DNA of 27,700 nt from a virus. A program made the position numbers and the translations under genes. Position 1 is the stretch's first letter. Each line of letters starts with the position of its first letter. The notes beneath the pieces were generated by a model, which saw only the letters and a list, made by a program, of their open reading frames with translations, made no database searches and was not told the DNA's origin. This document shows, piece by piece, positions 7,266 to 14,194 of this stretch. The stretch covers positions 1 to 27,700 of the IMG/VR virus record IMGVR_UViG_3300010373_001146; one strand, 5' to 3'.

Positions 7266-7903
7266 AGGTGGAGTTACTCGTCCTCGTGGACACTCTCGAC
7301 CACGACACGACCGAGAGCGTCGCTACGTTCGTCAGCGAGCTATTGCTGGGCCACCTGGTGGCGGAGGTACGCTATCAGGTTGGGCCTCCGCTGGCGAAGG
7401 CTACGGAGGCCATCGTCGTCTCGGAGGAGGCCCGCCGGAAGGCCGCACTCTTCGCCGGCGCCTCCCTGGCCAAGCGCGTCCGCGTGCTGATGAAAGCCGG
7501 ACGCGTGCGCGTCGAGGATCAGGAGTATGTGCTCGCGCAGCTGGAGGCGGCCGTCGCGGAGGCCGTGGCCGCCGAGCGGCAGCGCTGCCTGCACATCGTT
7601 CACTCTTCCTCGCCCTGGGTGGGCCGAGCAGGAAGTCCGGATGATTGCCGACGAAATCGAGAGGGACGAGTCATGATCTGGGAAGAGTTGGGCTGGGAGA
7701 AGAACTGCGCGGACTGTCACGGCACGGGCAAGGCCGAAGTGCCCGACATCATGGGTGGCAGGCGCCAGGTCTATTGCCCGTGGTGCAATGCCACGGGCAA
7801 GGTGCCTTCGGAGTTGGGCGAACAGGTGCTGGCGTTTGCCGCACGTTACCTGCAAGCGGGTAGTGAGTGGACACCGTCACCGCTTACGAGGAGAAAGTCA
7901 TGA
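7262..7903 (+). CDS. As-read 213-aa ORF, probably two genes joined by a frameshift
   Basis: The frame begins in an ATGA overlap (MKVELLVLVDTLDHDTTES) and runs to a TGA at 7901-7903. Up to about residue 120 (AVAAERQRCLHIVHSSSPWVG) it looks coding. It then becomes a low-quality stretch to residue 137 and resumes at an internal ATG, 7673, with a zinc-ribbon domain. In the neighbouring frame the bases after 7622 read AEQEVRMIADEIERDES and stop at 7674-7676, exactly overlapping ATG 7673 in the ATGA pattern used throughout this cluster. The likely original arrangement is a gene at 7262-7676 with a one-base shift in the G-rich stretch 7615-7623, followed by a separate gene at 7673. Function of the first part is unknown; its helical end is Ala/Glu/Arg-rich. 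Confidence 0.55.
   Translation: MKVELLVLVDTLDHDTTESVATFVSELLLGHLVAEVRYQVGPPLAKATEAIVVSEEARRKAALFAGASLAKRVRVLMKAGRVRVEDQEYVLAQLEAAVAEAVAAERQRCLHIVHSSSPWVGRAGSPDDCRRNREGRVMIWEELGWEKNCADCHGTGKAEVPDIMGGRRQVYCPWCNATGKVPSELGEQVLAFAARYLQAGSEWTPSPLTRRKS
7673..7903 (+). CDS. Small zinc-ribbon protein (alternative reading)
   Basis: From ATG 7673 the 76-residue product has two Cys pairs in DnaJ-like form, CADCHGTGKAEVP and CPWCNATGKVPSELG, which should bind one zinc. GAGAGGGACG lies just upstream as a possible ribosome-binding site. It is in frame with the longer reading that starts at 7262, so it could be that protein's C-terminal domain. The ATGA overlap with the shifted end of the upstream gene favours a separate gene. 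It ends with another ATGA overlap into the next gene. Confidence 0.5.
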   Translation: MIWEELGWEKNCADCHGTGKAEVPDIMGGRRQVYCPWCNATGKVPSELGEQVLAFAARYLQAGSEWTPSPLTRRKS

Positions 7904-8247
7904 TCATCTGCTGGTACTGTTATTGGGGTTGGCCGCGAGCCGTGCGCGACCTTTACGACGAGGCAGTCCGCGACCTGGGCGGCGATGACTTCGCCCTGGA
8001 GTTCGGTCCGGCGCACGTTGTCTGGGCGGATGAGAACTTCGACACGGCGAGCATCGACGGCTGCCTGGAGCGCTGCGCGGCCGGCGACGCCCGCTTCACC
8101 CCCGCAGAGTTGGCCGTCGTGCGCCATAGCCTGGAACGCTTGCGGGAACTGCCAGAGGCGGTGCGTTGCCCGGCGCCGGCAGACTACGATGGCGTCCACC
8201 CCGAAAATTACCCGCCACCGGCGAGAATGGAGATGGTCAAGCCATGA
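7900..8247 (+). CDS. Hypothetical protein (115 aa)
   Basis: ATG 7900 overlaps the preceding TGA and has GAGGAG six bases upstream, so it is chosen over the in-frame GTG at 7867. The N-terminus MIICWYCYWGWPRAVRDLYDEA is followed by acidic helices and a Pro-rich end. I recall similar short proteins with the CWYCYWGW opening from other genomes but no function. It ends in an ATGA overlap with the next gene. Confidence 0.6.
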   Translation: MIICWYCYWGWPRAVRDLYDEAVRDLGGDDFALEFGPAHVVWADENFDTASIDGCLERCAAGDARFTPAELAVVRHSLERLRELPEAVRCPAPADYDGVHPENYPPPARMEMVKP

Positions 8248-9077
8248 GCGACGGCGACAGGCTCCTGCAAGCGGTTCTCGCCGATCCGGACGCGGACGCG
8301 CCGCGCCTGGTCTATGCCGACTGGCTGGACGAGCGCGGCGGCGACTCCCCGCGCGCCGAGTTCATCCGCGTGCAGTGCGCGCTGGCGCGCCGCGCTGCGG
8401 AACTGCTGAGCGAGGAGGACGGCGAACAGCCGGATTGTCCGGCCTGCCAGGAGCGCCGCCTGCTCCTAGCGCGCGAGCGCGACTTGCTGGAACCGCATCG
8501 CCTGCGCTGGGCGTCCCTGGACCCCAACCCCGGCGACGCTACCCGCGTCACCTGGCGGCGCGGCTTCGTGGAACAACTCGCCTGCCACGGACCTTGCTGG
8601 GTGGCCTGCGCCGATAGTCTCTTGCGGCAGCACCCGCTGCGCGCCGTGGATCTACTCACCTGGCCGCTGCTGGAAACGCATGAGGATCCCAACACGCGAA
8701 CCGTCCGCGCGCGCTTCCAGGGGCAAGGCGACTGGCCCGTGCGGCTGGATGAAAGGAATGTCTTCTGGCGTCCGCCTGTCTTTGACTGGCTCGGCACGCG
8801 CCTTCTCCTGGTGTGCTGGCCTACCGTTCGCTTCACCGTCCGCGCGCGGCTGGGCGGCTACCGGATGGAGGTCGAGTTGACGCCCGAGGGCCGCCGGCGC
8901 CAGCGTTACCACGGCGTTATCCCGCGCCTGCCGCATGGCTTCTGCCGCCGGTCGATAACTCGCACGGTGGGGCCCGACGGCGAGGTGGCGAGCGAGATCA
9001 TCGACGAGGAAATCCTGCCCACGGACACCCTGACCGCCTTGATCCCGTACTCCGCCTCACTCCGCCCGCCGCAGTAG
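8244..9077 (+). CDS. TIGR02996 repeat-companion domain protein
   Basis: 277 residues. Residues 4-50 are a textbook TIGR02996 domain: DRLLQAVLADPDADAPRLVY, ADWLDERGGDSPRAEFIRVQ, then CALARRAA. This domain is expanded in Gemmata and its relatives and is usually an N-terminal module. A CPAC pair follows at 65-68. The C-terminal half has no recognised family and looks beta-rich. It starts in an ATGA overlap and is the last gene of the accessory string. Its end overlaps the end of the oppositely oriented metallophosphoesterase by 21 bases. Strong evidence for a Gemmataceae host; function unknown. Confidence 0.75.
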   Translation: MSDGDRLLQAVLADPDADAPRLVYADWLDERGGDSPRAEFIRVQCALARRAAELLSEEDGEQPDCPACQERRLLLARERDLLEPHRLRWASLDPNPGDATRVTWRRGFVEQLACHGPCWVACADSLLRQHPLRAVDLLTWPLLETHEDPNTRTVRARFQGQGDWPVRLDERNVFWRPPVFDWLGTRLLLVCWPTVRFTVRARLGGYRMEVELTPEGRRRQRYHGVIPRLPHGFCRRSITRTVGPDGEVASEIIDEEILPTDTLTALIPYSASLRPPQ

Positions 9078-9713
9078 CACTTCCCCGTCCACCACTTCCA
9101 GGTAGGTCGCCGCTTCTTCCGTCCACGACCCGGAATTGAAGTAGGTCGCCCCGGCCTCCGGAGCGTGCGTGTGGCCGCACGCCACCGCGTCGTAGCCGCC
9201 CGTCAGCCGCCGCGCCTCGGCCCCTTCCCGGACCGCCTCCACGCAATGGCTGTAGTGTTTGCTGGCGCGCTTGGCCCAGGCCGCCAAGCGCCGCGAGCGA
9301 TCCAGGCGCACGAGCGCCCCGTAAGCCAGGTCGCCGGCCAGGGTCAGCAAGGGCCAGCGCACGTAAGGATCGCAGTCGTGGCCGTGCAGGCAGAGGAGGC
9401 GGCGGCCCCCACTCTCCAGGACGTAGTCCGCTTCGACGCGCGCTCCCAGGATGGCGCTGAGCACATGGGCGGGGCCGTCGTGGTTGCCGGCGATCCAGAC
9501 GACGCGCGTCCGGGCTTCCAGGCGGCGCAGCCGGACCAGGGCGGCGGCGTGGCGCGGCGGCAAGCGGCGAAAGTCGAGATGGTCGAGCGTGTCGCCGTTG
9601 AGAACGACGGCGTCGGGCGTGTCGGCGTGCAGGCGCTCCAGCAGCTGCGTCAGGGCAACCACGCGGCAGGCCGGCGAACCCAGGTGCAGGTCGGACAGAA
9701 GGACGGCGCGCAT
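9057..9713 (-). CDS. Calcineurin-like metallophosphoesterase (LpxH/YbbF-like)
   Basis: 218 residues beginning MRAVLLSDLHLGS. All dimetal-site motifs are present in order: SDLHLGS (D8, H10), NGDTLD, GNHDGP, HGHDCD and CGHTHAPE. The arrangement and the NSGSWTE end resemble UDP-2,3-diacylglucosamine hydrolase-like enzymes of lipid A synthesis, but the substrate cannot be fixed from sequence. The open frame extends upstream to 9860, but ATG 9713 is chosen because motif I starts there and GGAG lies upstream. It stands alone on the minus strand between two plus-strand phage blocks, overlapping the upstream gene end by 21 bases, which fits a cargo gene with its own control. Confidence 0.85.
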   Translation of the reverse strand: MRAVLLSDLHLGSPACRVVALTQLLERLHADTPDAVVLNGDTLDHLDFRRLPPRHAAALVRLRRLEARTRVVWIAGNHDGPAHVLSAILGARVEADYVLESGGRRLLCLHGHDCDPYVRWPLLTLAGDLAYGALVRLDRSRRLAAWAKRASKHYSHCVEAVREGAEARRLTGGYDAVACGHTHAPEAGATYFNSGSWTEEAATYLEVVDGEVLLRRAE

Positions 9714-9804
9714 GGGCGGCTCTCCGGTGGAGCGGGTGGAGCGGGCGGAACGGCCAACCCTACCCGCGCTGGCCTGCCCAAAAAATCTCGGCGCTTCCGG
9801 TCCC

Positions 9805-9838
9805 GACTTTGCGGGCGGCGCGGCTCCTGGCGGATACT
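9805..9838 (+). promoter_or_regulatory. Possible module promoter upstream of protease-scaffold gene
   Basis: GACTT at 9805-9809 and GATACT at 9833-9838, 23 bases apart, in the 152-base gap between the minus-strand phosphoesterase and the plus-strand head genes. It is similar to the pairs upstream of the terminase and portal genes. The gap holds no other clear signal, only a short direct repeat of GGAGCGGG near 9728-9745. Confidence 0.3.
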
Positions 9839-9865
9839 CCACCTGTACCGCGAGGGACATCCGCC

Positions 9866-11374
9866 ATGCCGGTGCTCGTGAAGGAGATCATTGCTCCGGA
9901 CACCTACCACACGCCGGACGGCCCGGTGCGGGCGACGCCGCGCCGCATCCGCCACTGGCTCCGCCAGGGGCAGCGCATGCTCGCCAAGGGCTTGCCCATC
10001 CCCGTGCCCTGGGAGCACCAGGACGACGCCAAGCCGGACGGGGCCATGCATCTGGCCGAGAACGCCACGCGCAACGCCGGTTTCGTCGAGGGCTTCTTCC
10101 TCGACCGCGACGGCCGGCTCTGGGGCAAGCTGGACATCCCCGACGCGGACAAGGCGCGGCACATCCAGAAGAACGTCCGCTTCGTCAGCCCGGAGCTGGA
10201 CGACGCCTGGACCGACGGCGACGGCCGGGAGTGGAAGGACATCATCACCCACGTCGCCCTGACGCCGCGGCCGGTCCACTACAAGCAAACGCCGTTTGGC
10301 ACCAAGCCGCGGCTGAGCCACCCGCGCCGGGGCAGCGTGTGGCTGAGTCTCGATCAGGGCAGTCACTACCGCGCCGGCCGCGTGGCCGGGCGCCTTTCCA
10401 GACCAGGGAGAACGAACATGGCCACGAGCACGACCACGCCGCGCCCGACCCGTACCCAGCGGCGGCTGTCCGCCAAGAAGCGCAAGGACCAGCGGCTGTC
10501 CGCGTCCACGGACACCACGACGGCCGAGGAACGCAAGCGCCAACGCGACGCCGGCGACGCCGGGCCGGACGCGGCGGCGCGGCTGTCCGCCGACGCGGGC
10601 GCGGACGATGCCGCCGACGCGGGCGCGGACGATGCCGCGGACGGCGACGGCGCGAACGGCGACGCGCAGCAGGAGTTGATCGACGGCATCCGCCAGCTGC
10701 TCGCCGACAAGATGCACCTCGATTTGCCGCCCGACACCGACGCCGAAACCATTCTCCGCGACCTCTACGCCGCCCTGCACGGCCACCCCGGCATCGACCT
10801 GGTGGACGACGACGACGACGGGGACGCCGCGGACACGGACGACGACGATCAACTCTCCGAGGACAGCGAGGACGGCGACGACGATCACGACGCCTCGGGC
10901 ACCTCGATCGACGGGCCGCCCAACGACGCCCGCGAGGAGATGCCGCGCGCCACGCTGTCGCACACGCGCAAGGTGCTGCGGCAGACGCCGGAGTTTCAGG
11001 CCATGACCGAAGAGGTCATCGAGGCGCGCACGGACAAGCTCCTGGGCAAGCTGGCCGGCTACGAGCGCGAGGGCCGCTGCAGTCCCGCCAAGGCCCGCGA
11101 GCTGCGCCAGCTGGTCAACCGCCATCGCCTCAGCTTCGCCAACAAGGGCGACCACAACGTCCTGCTGTTGCAGGCGCGGCTCGAAGAGATCGCCGACGTG
11201 CCGGCCGGCACCTACGGCGACAAGAAACAGCGGCTCAGCCACGCCCAGGAGCAGAAGCCGCGCACGGAGTGGGGCAACGCCGAGGGCGACAAACGCAAGG
11301 TCAGTCCCGAACGCGCCCAGGAGATCGTCGAGGAAATGCGCCAGAACGGCGTCCTGGCCAAGTCCGGCCGCTAA
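9866..11374 (+). CDS. Head maturation protease-scaffold protein
   Basis: 502 residues. Residues 1-150 resemble the Mu gpI-type capsid protease: MPVLVKEIIAPDTYHTPDG, IPVPWEHQDDAKPDG, GFVEGFFLDRDGRLWGKLDI, HIQKNVRFVSPEL, then HVALTPRPVHYKQTPFG. Candidate catalytic His and Ser residues sit in WEHQDD and FVSPEL; this is inferred from the family pattern. From about residue 185 the protein becomes scaffold-like: basic RLSA repeats, a duplicated AGADDAAD unit, a highly acidic stretch around residues 310-345, then helices ending with VSPERAQEIVEEMRQNGVL. It directly precedes the decoration and capsid genes, the classic order. An internal in-frame ATG at 10418 with a strong ribosome-binding site probably produces the scaffold separately. 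Confidence 0.75.
   Translation: MPVLVKEIIAPDTYHTPDGPVRATPRRIRHWLRQGQRMLAKGLPIPVPWEHQDDAKPDGAMHLAENATRNAGFVEGFFLDRDGRLWGKLDIPDADKARHIQKNVRFVSPELDDAWTDGDGREWKDIITHVALTPRPVHYKQTPFGTKPRLSHPRRGSVWLSLDQGSHYRAGRVAGRLSRPGRTNMATSTTTPRPTRTQRRLSAKKRKDQRLSASTDTTTAEERKRQRDAGDAGPDAAARLSADAGADDAADAGADDAADGDGANGDAQQELIDGIRQLLADKMHLDLPPDTDAETILRDLYAALHGHPGIDLVDDDDDGDAADTDDDDQLSEDSEDGDDDHDASGTSIDGPPNDAREEMPRATLSHTRKVLRQTPEFQAMTEEVIEARTDKLLGKLAGYEREGRCSPAKARELRQLVNRHRLSFANKGDHNVLLLQARLEEIADVPAGTYGDKKQRLSHAQEQKPRTEWGNAEGDKRKVSPERAQEIVEEMRQNGVLAKSGR
10418..11374 (+). CDS. Nested in-frame scaffolding protein (internal start)
   Basis: An in-frame ATG at 10418 (MATSTTTPRPTRTQ) follows AGGGAG at 10405-10410 with a 7-base gap. 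The sequence CAGGGAGAAC just upstream closely resembles that before the capsid gene (CAGGGAGAAT before 12284). It would give a 318-residue acidic helical protein without the protease part. Phages such as lambda make a scaffold (Nu3) from an internal start in the protease gene (C), so this layout is known, but its use here is inferred. Confidence 0.5.
   Translation: MATSTTTPRPTRTQRRLSAKKRKDQRLSASTDTTTAEERKRQRDAGDAGPDAAARLSADAGADDAADAGADDAADGDGANGDAQQELIDGIRQLLADKMHLDLPPDTDAETILRDLYAALHGHPGIDLVDDDDDGDAADTDDDDQLSEDSEDGDDDHDASGTSIDGPPNDAREEMPRATLSHTRKVLRQTPEFQAMTEEVIEARTDKLLGKLAGYEREGRCSPAKARELRQLVNRHRLSFANKGDHNVLLLQARLEEIADVPAGTYGDKKQRLSHAQEQKPRTEWGNAEGDKRKVSPERAQEIVEEMRQNGVLAKSGR
10589..10636 (+). 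repeat. 24-bp tandem duplication within the scaffold region
   Basis: Two perfect 24-base copies (10589-10612 and 10613-10636) encode consecutive AGADDAAD-type units. The length is a multiple of three, so the frame is kept. It lies in the acidic, probably disordered part of the scaffold. Confidence 0.8.
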
Positions 11375-11425
11375 TCGCGGCAGCCACCGGAACCGCAACC
11401 ACCCCTTACCCAGCGCGAGGTACAC

Positions 11426-12205
11426 ATGGCTTTCATCGTCACCGACTACGGGGCGGCGCCCGGCCCGCAGGCCGAACTCATGACCGTGGAAAACGAGTTC
11501 GCCTGGGGCCGCAAGGAACTGTCCCTCATCTTCGGCGTCGTTCTCGACCAAAGCACGGTCGATGCCGGCGCCACGCCCACGACCGTGCTCCGCGCCGGCC
11601 TGGTCCTGGACCAAATCGCGGCCACCAAGAAGTGGAAGCACTACAGTTCCACGGCCAGCGACGGCAGCCAGGTGGCCCGCGGCATCCTGGCCAACCCGGC
11701 CCTGCGCATGACCGACCTCAACGGCAACACGCAGGACAAATGGTGCAGCGTGGTCGTCGGCGGCCCGGTGCAGTCGGCCAAGCTGTTCGGCCTGGACACG
11801 ATGGCCCGCGCCCAGATGTTTGGCCGCTTCGTCCTCGACGACGACATGGTCGGCAACCGCTTCGCCTACCTGAACCTGGTGGCCAAGACGGCCAACTACC
11901 AGGTGCTGGCCACGGACAACGGCACCCTGTTTACCACCACCGGCGCCGCCGCCGAGGTGGACTTCACCCTGCCGGCCACCATCGTCTGCGGCAGCCGCTT
12001 CAGCTTTTTGAACACCGTGGGCCAGACCATGAAGGTGATCGCCCCGGCCGGCAAGCTCGTCACCTTCAACAACGCGGCGGCCACCAGCGTGGCCTTCTCC
12101 ACCGCCGGCAACCTGATCGGCGCCCAGGTGGACATCCTCACCGACGAGACCGGCGCGAAGTACGTGACCCGGCCCTACGGCGCCAACACGATGACCGTGG
12201 CGTGA
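11426..12205 (+). CDS. Capsid decoration protein (lambda gpD-like, HDPD family)
   Basis: 259 residues. About residues 20-125 match head-decoration proteins: a strand with VVLDQSTVDAGATPTTVLRA, GLVLDQIAATKKWKHYS, and SDGSQVARGILANPALRMTD, the last matching the family's conserved SDG-x-A-x-GIL element. The C-terminal 110 residues (after about 145) form an extra beta-rich domain with TTTGAAAEVDFTLPATIVCG and VTFNNAAATSVAFST, which may project from the capsid; this makes it longer than the usual 110-130-residue gpD. It lies between scaffold and major capsid, the standard position. GCGAGG lies upstream of ATG 11426. Confidence 0.75.
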   Translation: MAFIVTDYGAAPGPQAELMTVENEFAWGRKELSLIFGVVLDQSTVDAGATPTTVLRAGLVLDQIAATKKWKHYSSTASDGSQVARGILANPALRMTDLNGNTQDKWCSVVVGGPVQSAKLFGLDTMARAQMFGRFVLDDDMVGNRFAYLNLVAKTANYQVLATDNGTLFTTTGAAAEVDFTLPATIVCGSRFSFLNTVGQTMKVIAPAGKLVTFNNAAATSVAFSTAGNLIGAQVDILTDETGAKYVTRPYGANTMTVA

Positions 12206-12218
12206 TGAAACCTTCGGC

Positions 12219-12250
12219 GTTCCGCGCGGGGGAAAGCGGCGCCGCGGAAC
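12219..12250 (+). other. Hairpin between decoration and capsid genes
   Basis: GTTCCGCG (12219-12226) and CGCGGAAC (12243-12250) form a perfect 8-bp stem with a 16-base loop in the 78-base gap. No T-run follows, so it may stabilise the capsid mRNA or mark a processing site more likely than terminate. Confidence 0.35.
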
Positions 12251-12283
12251 CCAGAACGAAACACCGGAACAGGGAGAATCGGA

Positions 12284-13417
12284 ATGTCTATCACCATGAT
12301 GGAGCTGCTCAGCTCGGTGACGCAGATGGGGGTCTACTCCCAGTTCCGCGCGCCCGGCGAGCGGCTGCAGCGCTTTTTCGGCATGCAGATGGGCGGCCCC
12401 AGCAACACCAGTCAATACTCGCGCGGCCGCATGTTCAGCTACGGCTACTTCAACAACAACCGCGACGTGGCCACCTTCCGCGCCCCGGGCACCGGGCCGG
12501 CCGTCGTCACCAATCAGTTTCTCGGCCAGGTCGTCGGCAACTTCGGCCGCATTCACGAGAAGAAAATCCTCACCTACGAGATGCTCGGCAACTTGCGCGT
12601 CTTCGGCGAGAACCAGCCGCTGGACGTGGGCGGCCAGCAGTACATCCAGCGCCAGCAGAAGCACCTCTACCAGCGCTTCAGCAACGCCCGCGAGGTGGCC
12701 GTGCGCGCCATGCTCAACGGCTCCCTGGGCTGGACCATCGACAACGCCAACGCCGGCAGCCTGACGCCGGTGTACTCCGGCGGCGACGTGTCGATCAACT
12801 TCAACGTGCCGCCCGGCAACACCGGCCAGTTGCAGGACGCCGCGGGCGCCACCATCATCGGCACCACCTGGGCCAACGCCGCCGCCGACATCCCCGGCAA
12901 CCTGGCCACCATCGAGCAGACCAGCGAGTTCCTGACCAGCGACCCCATCTCGCACGTCTGGACCGACTCGACGATGTGGCGCTACATCCTGGGCAACACG
13001 GCCGTGCAGCAGCAGGCCGGCACGGCGGCCACGGCCTACGTCGAGTGGAACAAGGAGGAGGAAACCGGCCCCGACGGCAAGCCCATCCGCTACTTCGAGG
13101 CGCGCTTGAAGTGCTACCCGCACCTGGTCTGGCACATCTACAACGCCGGCCTCAACGTGGGCGGGACGTACACGCGCTTCTTCAACGGCACGCAAGCGGT
13201 GTTCGTGCCGGAGCCGGACCCCGAATGGGTGGCGATGGGCGTCGGTTCGGAATACGTGGTGGAGTACCCCGGCGCCGAGGCCCAGGACCAAAAGGGCTTC
13301 TTCGCCTGGGGCAAGACCTCCGACGAGCCGGCCAGCGTGCAGCTATTCGCCGTGGACAACTTCGGCCCCTTGCTGTTCCGGCCCTGGTCGGTGCAGTCGG
13401 CGACCTGCGTTTTCTGA
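12284..13417 (+). CDS. Major capsid protein (lambda gpE-like)
   Basis: 377 residues, a typical size for the gpE family (Phage_cap_E). The N-terminal MSITMMELLSSVTQMGVYSQ replaces the delta domain expected in capsids without a separate scaffold. Later segments such as HEKKILTYEMLGNLRVFGEN, QQYIQRQQKHLYQRFSNARE, VAVRAMLNGSLGWTID and SHVWTDSTMWRYIL follow the family order, ending with GPLLFRPWSVQSA. ATG 12284 has AGGGAG upstream. It is preceded by scaffold and decoration genes and followed by a strong hairpin, as expected for the most highly expressed head gene. Identification is by order plus overall resemblance. Confidence 0.85.
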   Translation: MSITMMELLSSVTQMGVYSQFRAPGERLQRFFGMQMGGPSNTSQYSRGRMFSYGYFNNNRDVATFRAPGTGPAVVTNQFLGQVVGNFGRIHEKKILTYEMLGNLRVFGENQPLDVGGQQYIQRQQKHLYQRFSNAREVAVRAMLNGSLGWTIDNANAGSLTPVYSGGDVSINFNVPPGNTGQLQDAAGATIIGTTWANAAADIPGNLATIEQTSEFLTSDPISHVWTDSTMWRYILGNTAVQQQAGTAATAYVEWNKEEETGPDGKPIRYFEARLKCYPHLVWHIYNAGLNVGGTYTRFFNGTQAVFVPEPDPEWVAMGVGSEYVVEYPGAEAQDQKGFFAWGKTSDEPASVQLFAVDNFGPLLFRPWSVQSATCVF

Positions 13418-13443
13418 GCGCGGCCGCCCTCAACAAGACCAAG

Positions 13444-13473
13444 CACCAGGCCGGGGCAAGTCCCGGCCTGGTG
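13444..13473 (+). terminator. Strong hairpin after the capsid gene
   Basis: A perfect 12-bp stem: CACCAGGCCGGG (13444-13455) pairs with CCCGGCCTGGTG (13462-13473) around a 6-base loop. It lies 26 bases after the capsid stop. No long T-run follows, so it is either a GC-rich terminator or an attenuator reducing transcription beyond the capsid gene. Confidence 0.6.
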
Positions 13474-13492
13474 GATTCTCACCCGAAACGCC

Positions 13493-14044
13493 ATGTTCCC
13501 TCTTAACACCGTCCTGGCCGTGGCGCTGCTGGCCACGCCCCAGCTCGACGCGCCGGCCGCCGCTGGGCAACGGCCCGAAATCCGCGCCGCGTTGCACCCC
13601 GTGGCCCTGGCCTGGGAGTTACTCGACCCGCGCGAGGCGCGTTATGTGCTGACGCGCCCGCAGGACTTCGCCGCCGATCTCAACCTGGCGCGTCAGCGCT
13701 ACCACGACCTCAAGGACGCGCCGCCCGTGTGCGACCACGCGCGCTTCCCGGACCCCGCCTTCCTCGGCGAAGTCCTGAGCTTCAACCGTGTCTACCGGGA
13801 CCACCTCAGCGCGCGGCGCTTCCTCGACCCGGGCGACCGCTGGGACTTGCTGGCGGCCATCGCCGAGACGGACAACCTCTACCGCGTCTGGGGCGCCGCC
13901 CGCGACGCCGCGTCGGATGCCTACTACGTGACGACGCGGCGGGCAGCGCTGCGGAAGCTACGCGACGCCATCGGCCCGCACGCCTATTACTCCGGCTGCT
14001 TGCCGCCGCCCGTGCCCGTGTGGCGCTGCCAACGCCTGGACTGA
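13493..14044 (+). CDS. Hypothetical protein with an N-terminal signal-like segment
   Basis: 183 residues. The first about 25 residues (MFPLNTVLAVALLATPQLDA) form a hydrophobic stretch followed by Ala/Pro-rich sequence, consistent with a signal peptide. The rest is helical with many Arg, Asp and Tyr (EARYVLTRPQDFAADLNLAR, SFNRVYRDHLSARRFLD) and no recognised family. Two Cys near the end (SGCLPPP, WRCQRLD) could pair if it is exported. No clear ribosome-binding site is visible before ATG 13493. It could be a cargo gene placed after the capsid terminator. Confidence 0.55.
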   Translation: MFPLNTVLAVALLATPQLDAPAAAGQRPEIRAALHPVALAWELLDPREARYVLTRPQDFAADLNLARQRYHDLKDAPPVCDHARFPDPAFLGEVLSFNRVYRDHLSARRFLDPGDRWDLLAAIAETDNLYRVWGAARDAASDAYYVTTRRAALRKLRDAIGPHAYYSGCLPPPVPVWRCQRLD

Positions 14045-14086
14045 GCCGACTTTGCAGCAGGACCGCCGGCGCGGCACGATGCACGC

Positions 14087-14157
14087 GCGGGATGGGGCGG
14101 TTCCTCAACCGGCCCTCATAAGGCTGGACTCCCGGTGTTCGACTCCCGGATCCCGCA
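14087..14157 (+). tRNA. tRNA-Met(CAT)-like gene with a short D-arm
   Basis: Acceptor GCGGGAT (14087-14093) pairs perfectly with ATCCCGC (14150-14156) plus discriminator A. The anticodon arm is complete: CGGCC (14110-14114), loop CTCATAA with anticodon CAT at 14117-14119, then GGCTG. Variable loop GACTC is 5 bases. The T-loop TTCGACT (14138-14144) is canonical, but the T-stem CCGG-T-G/CCCGG needs a bulged T at 14136. Only 16 bases lie between acceptor and anticodon stems, so the D-arm is short (GGGG/CCTC with loop CGGTT). No CCA is encoded. It may be tRNA-Met, a CAT-anticodon tRNA-Ile, or a decaying copy. Confidence 0.55.
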
Positions 14158-14194
14158 CTGACTCCCGGCGCGTCTCTCCTTCGGAGTGTTCCCG

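Noticed and set aside
9451-13506. Very long open frames across the head module: plus-strand 9451-13506 and minus-strand 9650-13291
   Set aside because: They run out of frame through protease-scaffold, decoration and capsid genes. Their translations are low-complexity Arg/Gly/His- or Val/Gly/Ala-rich, as expected from GC-rich codon positions read in the wrong frame.
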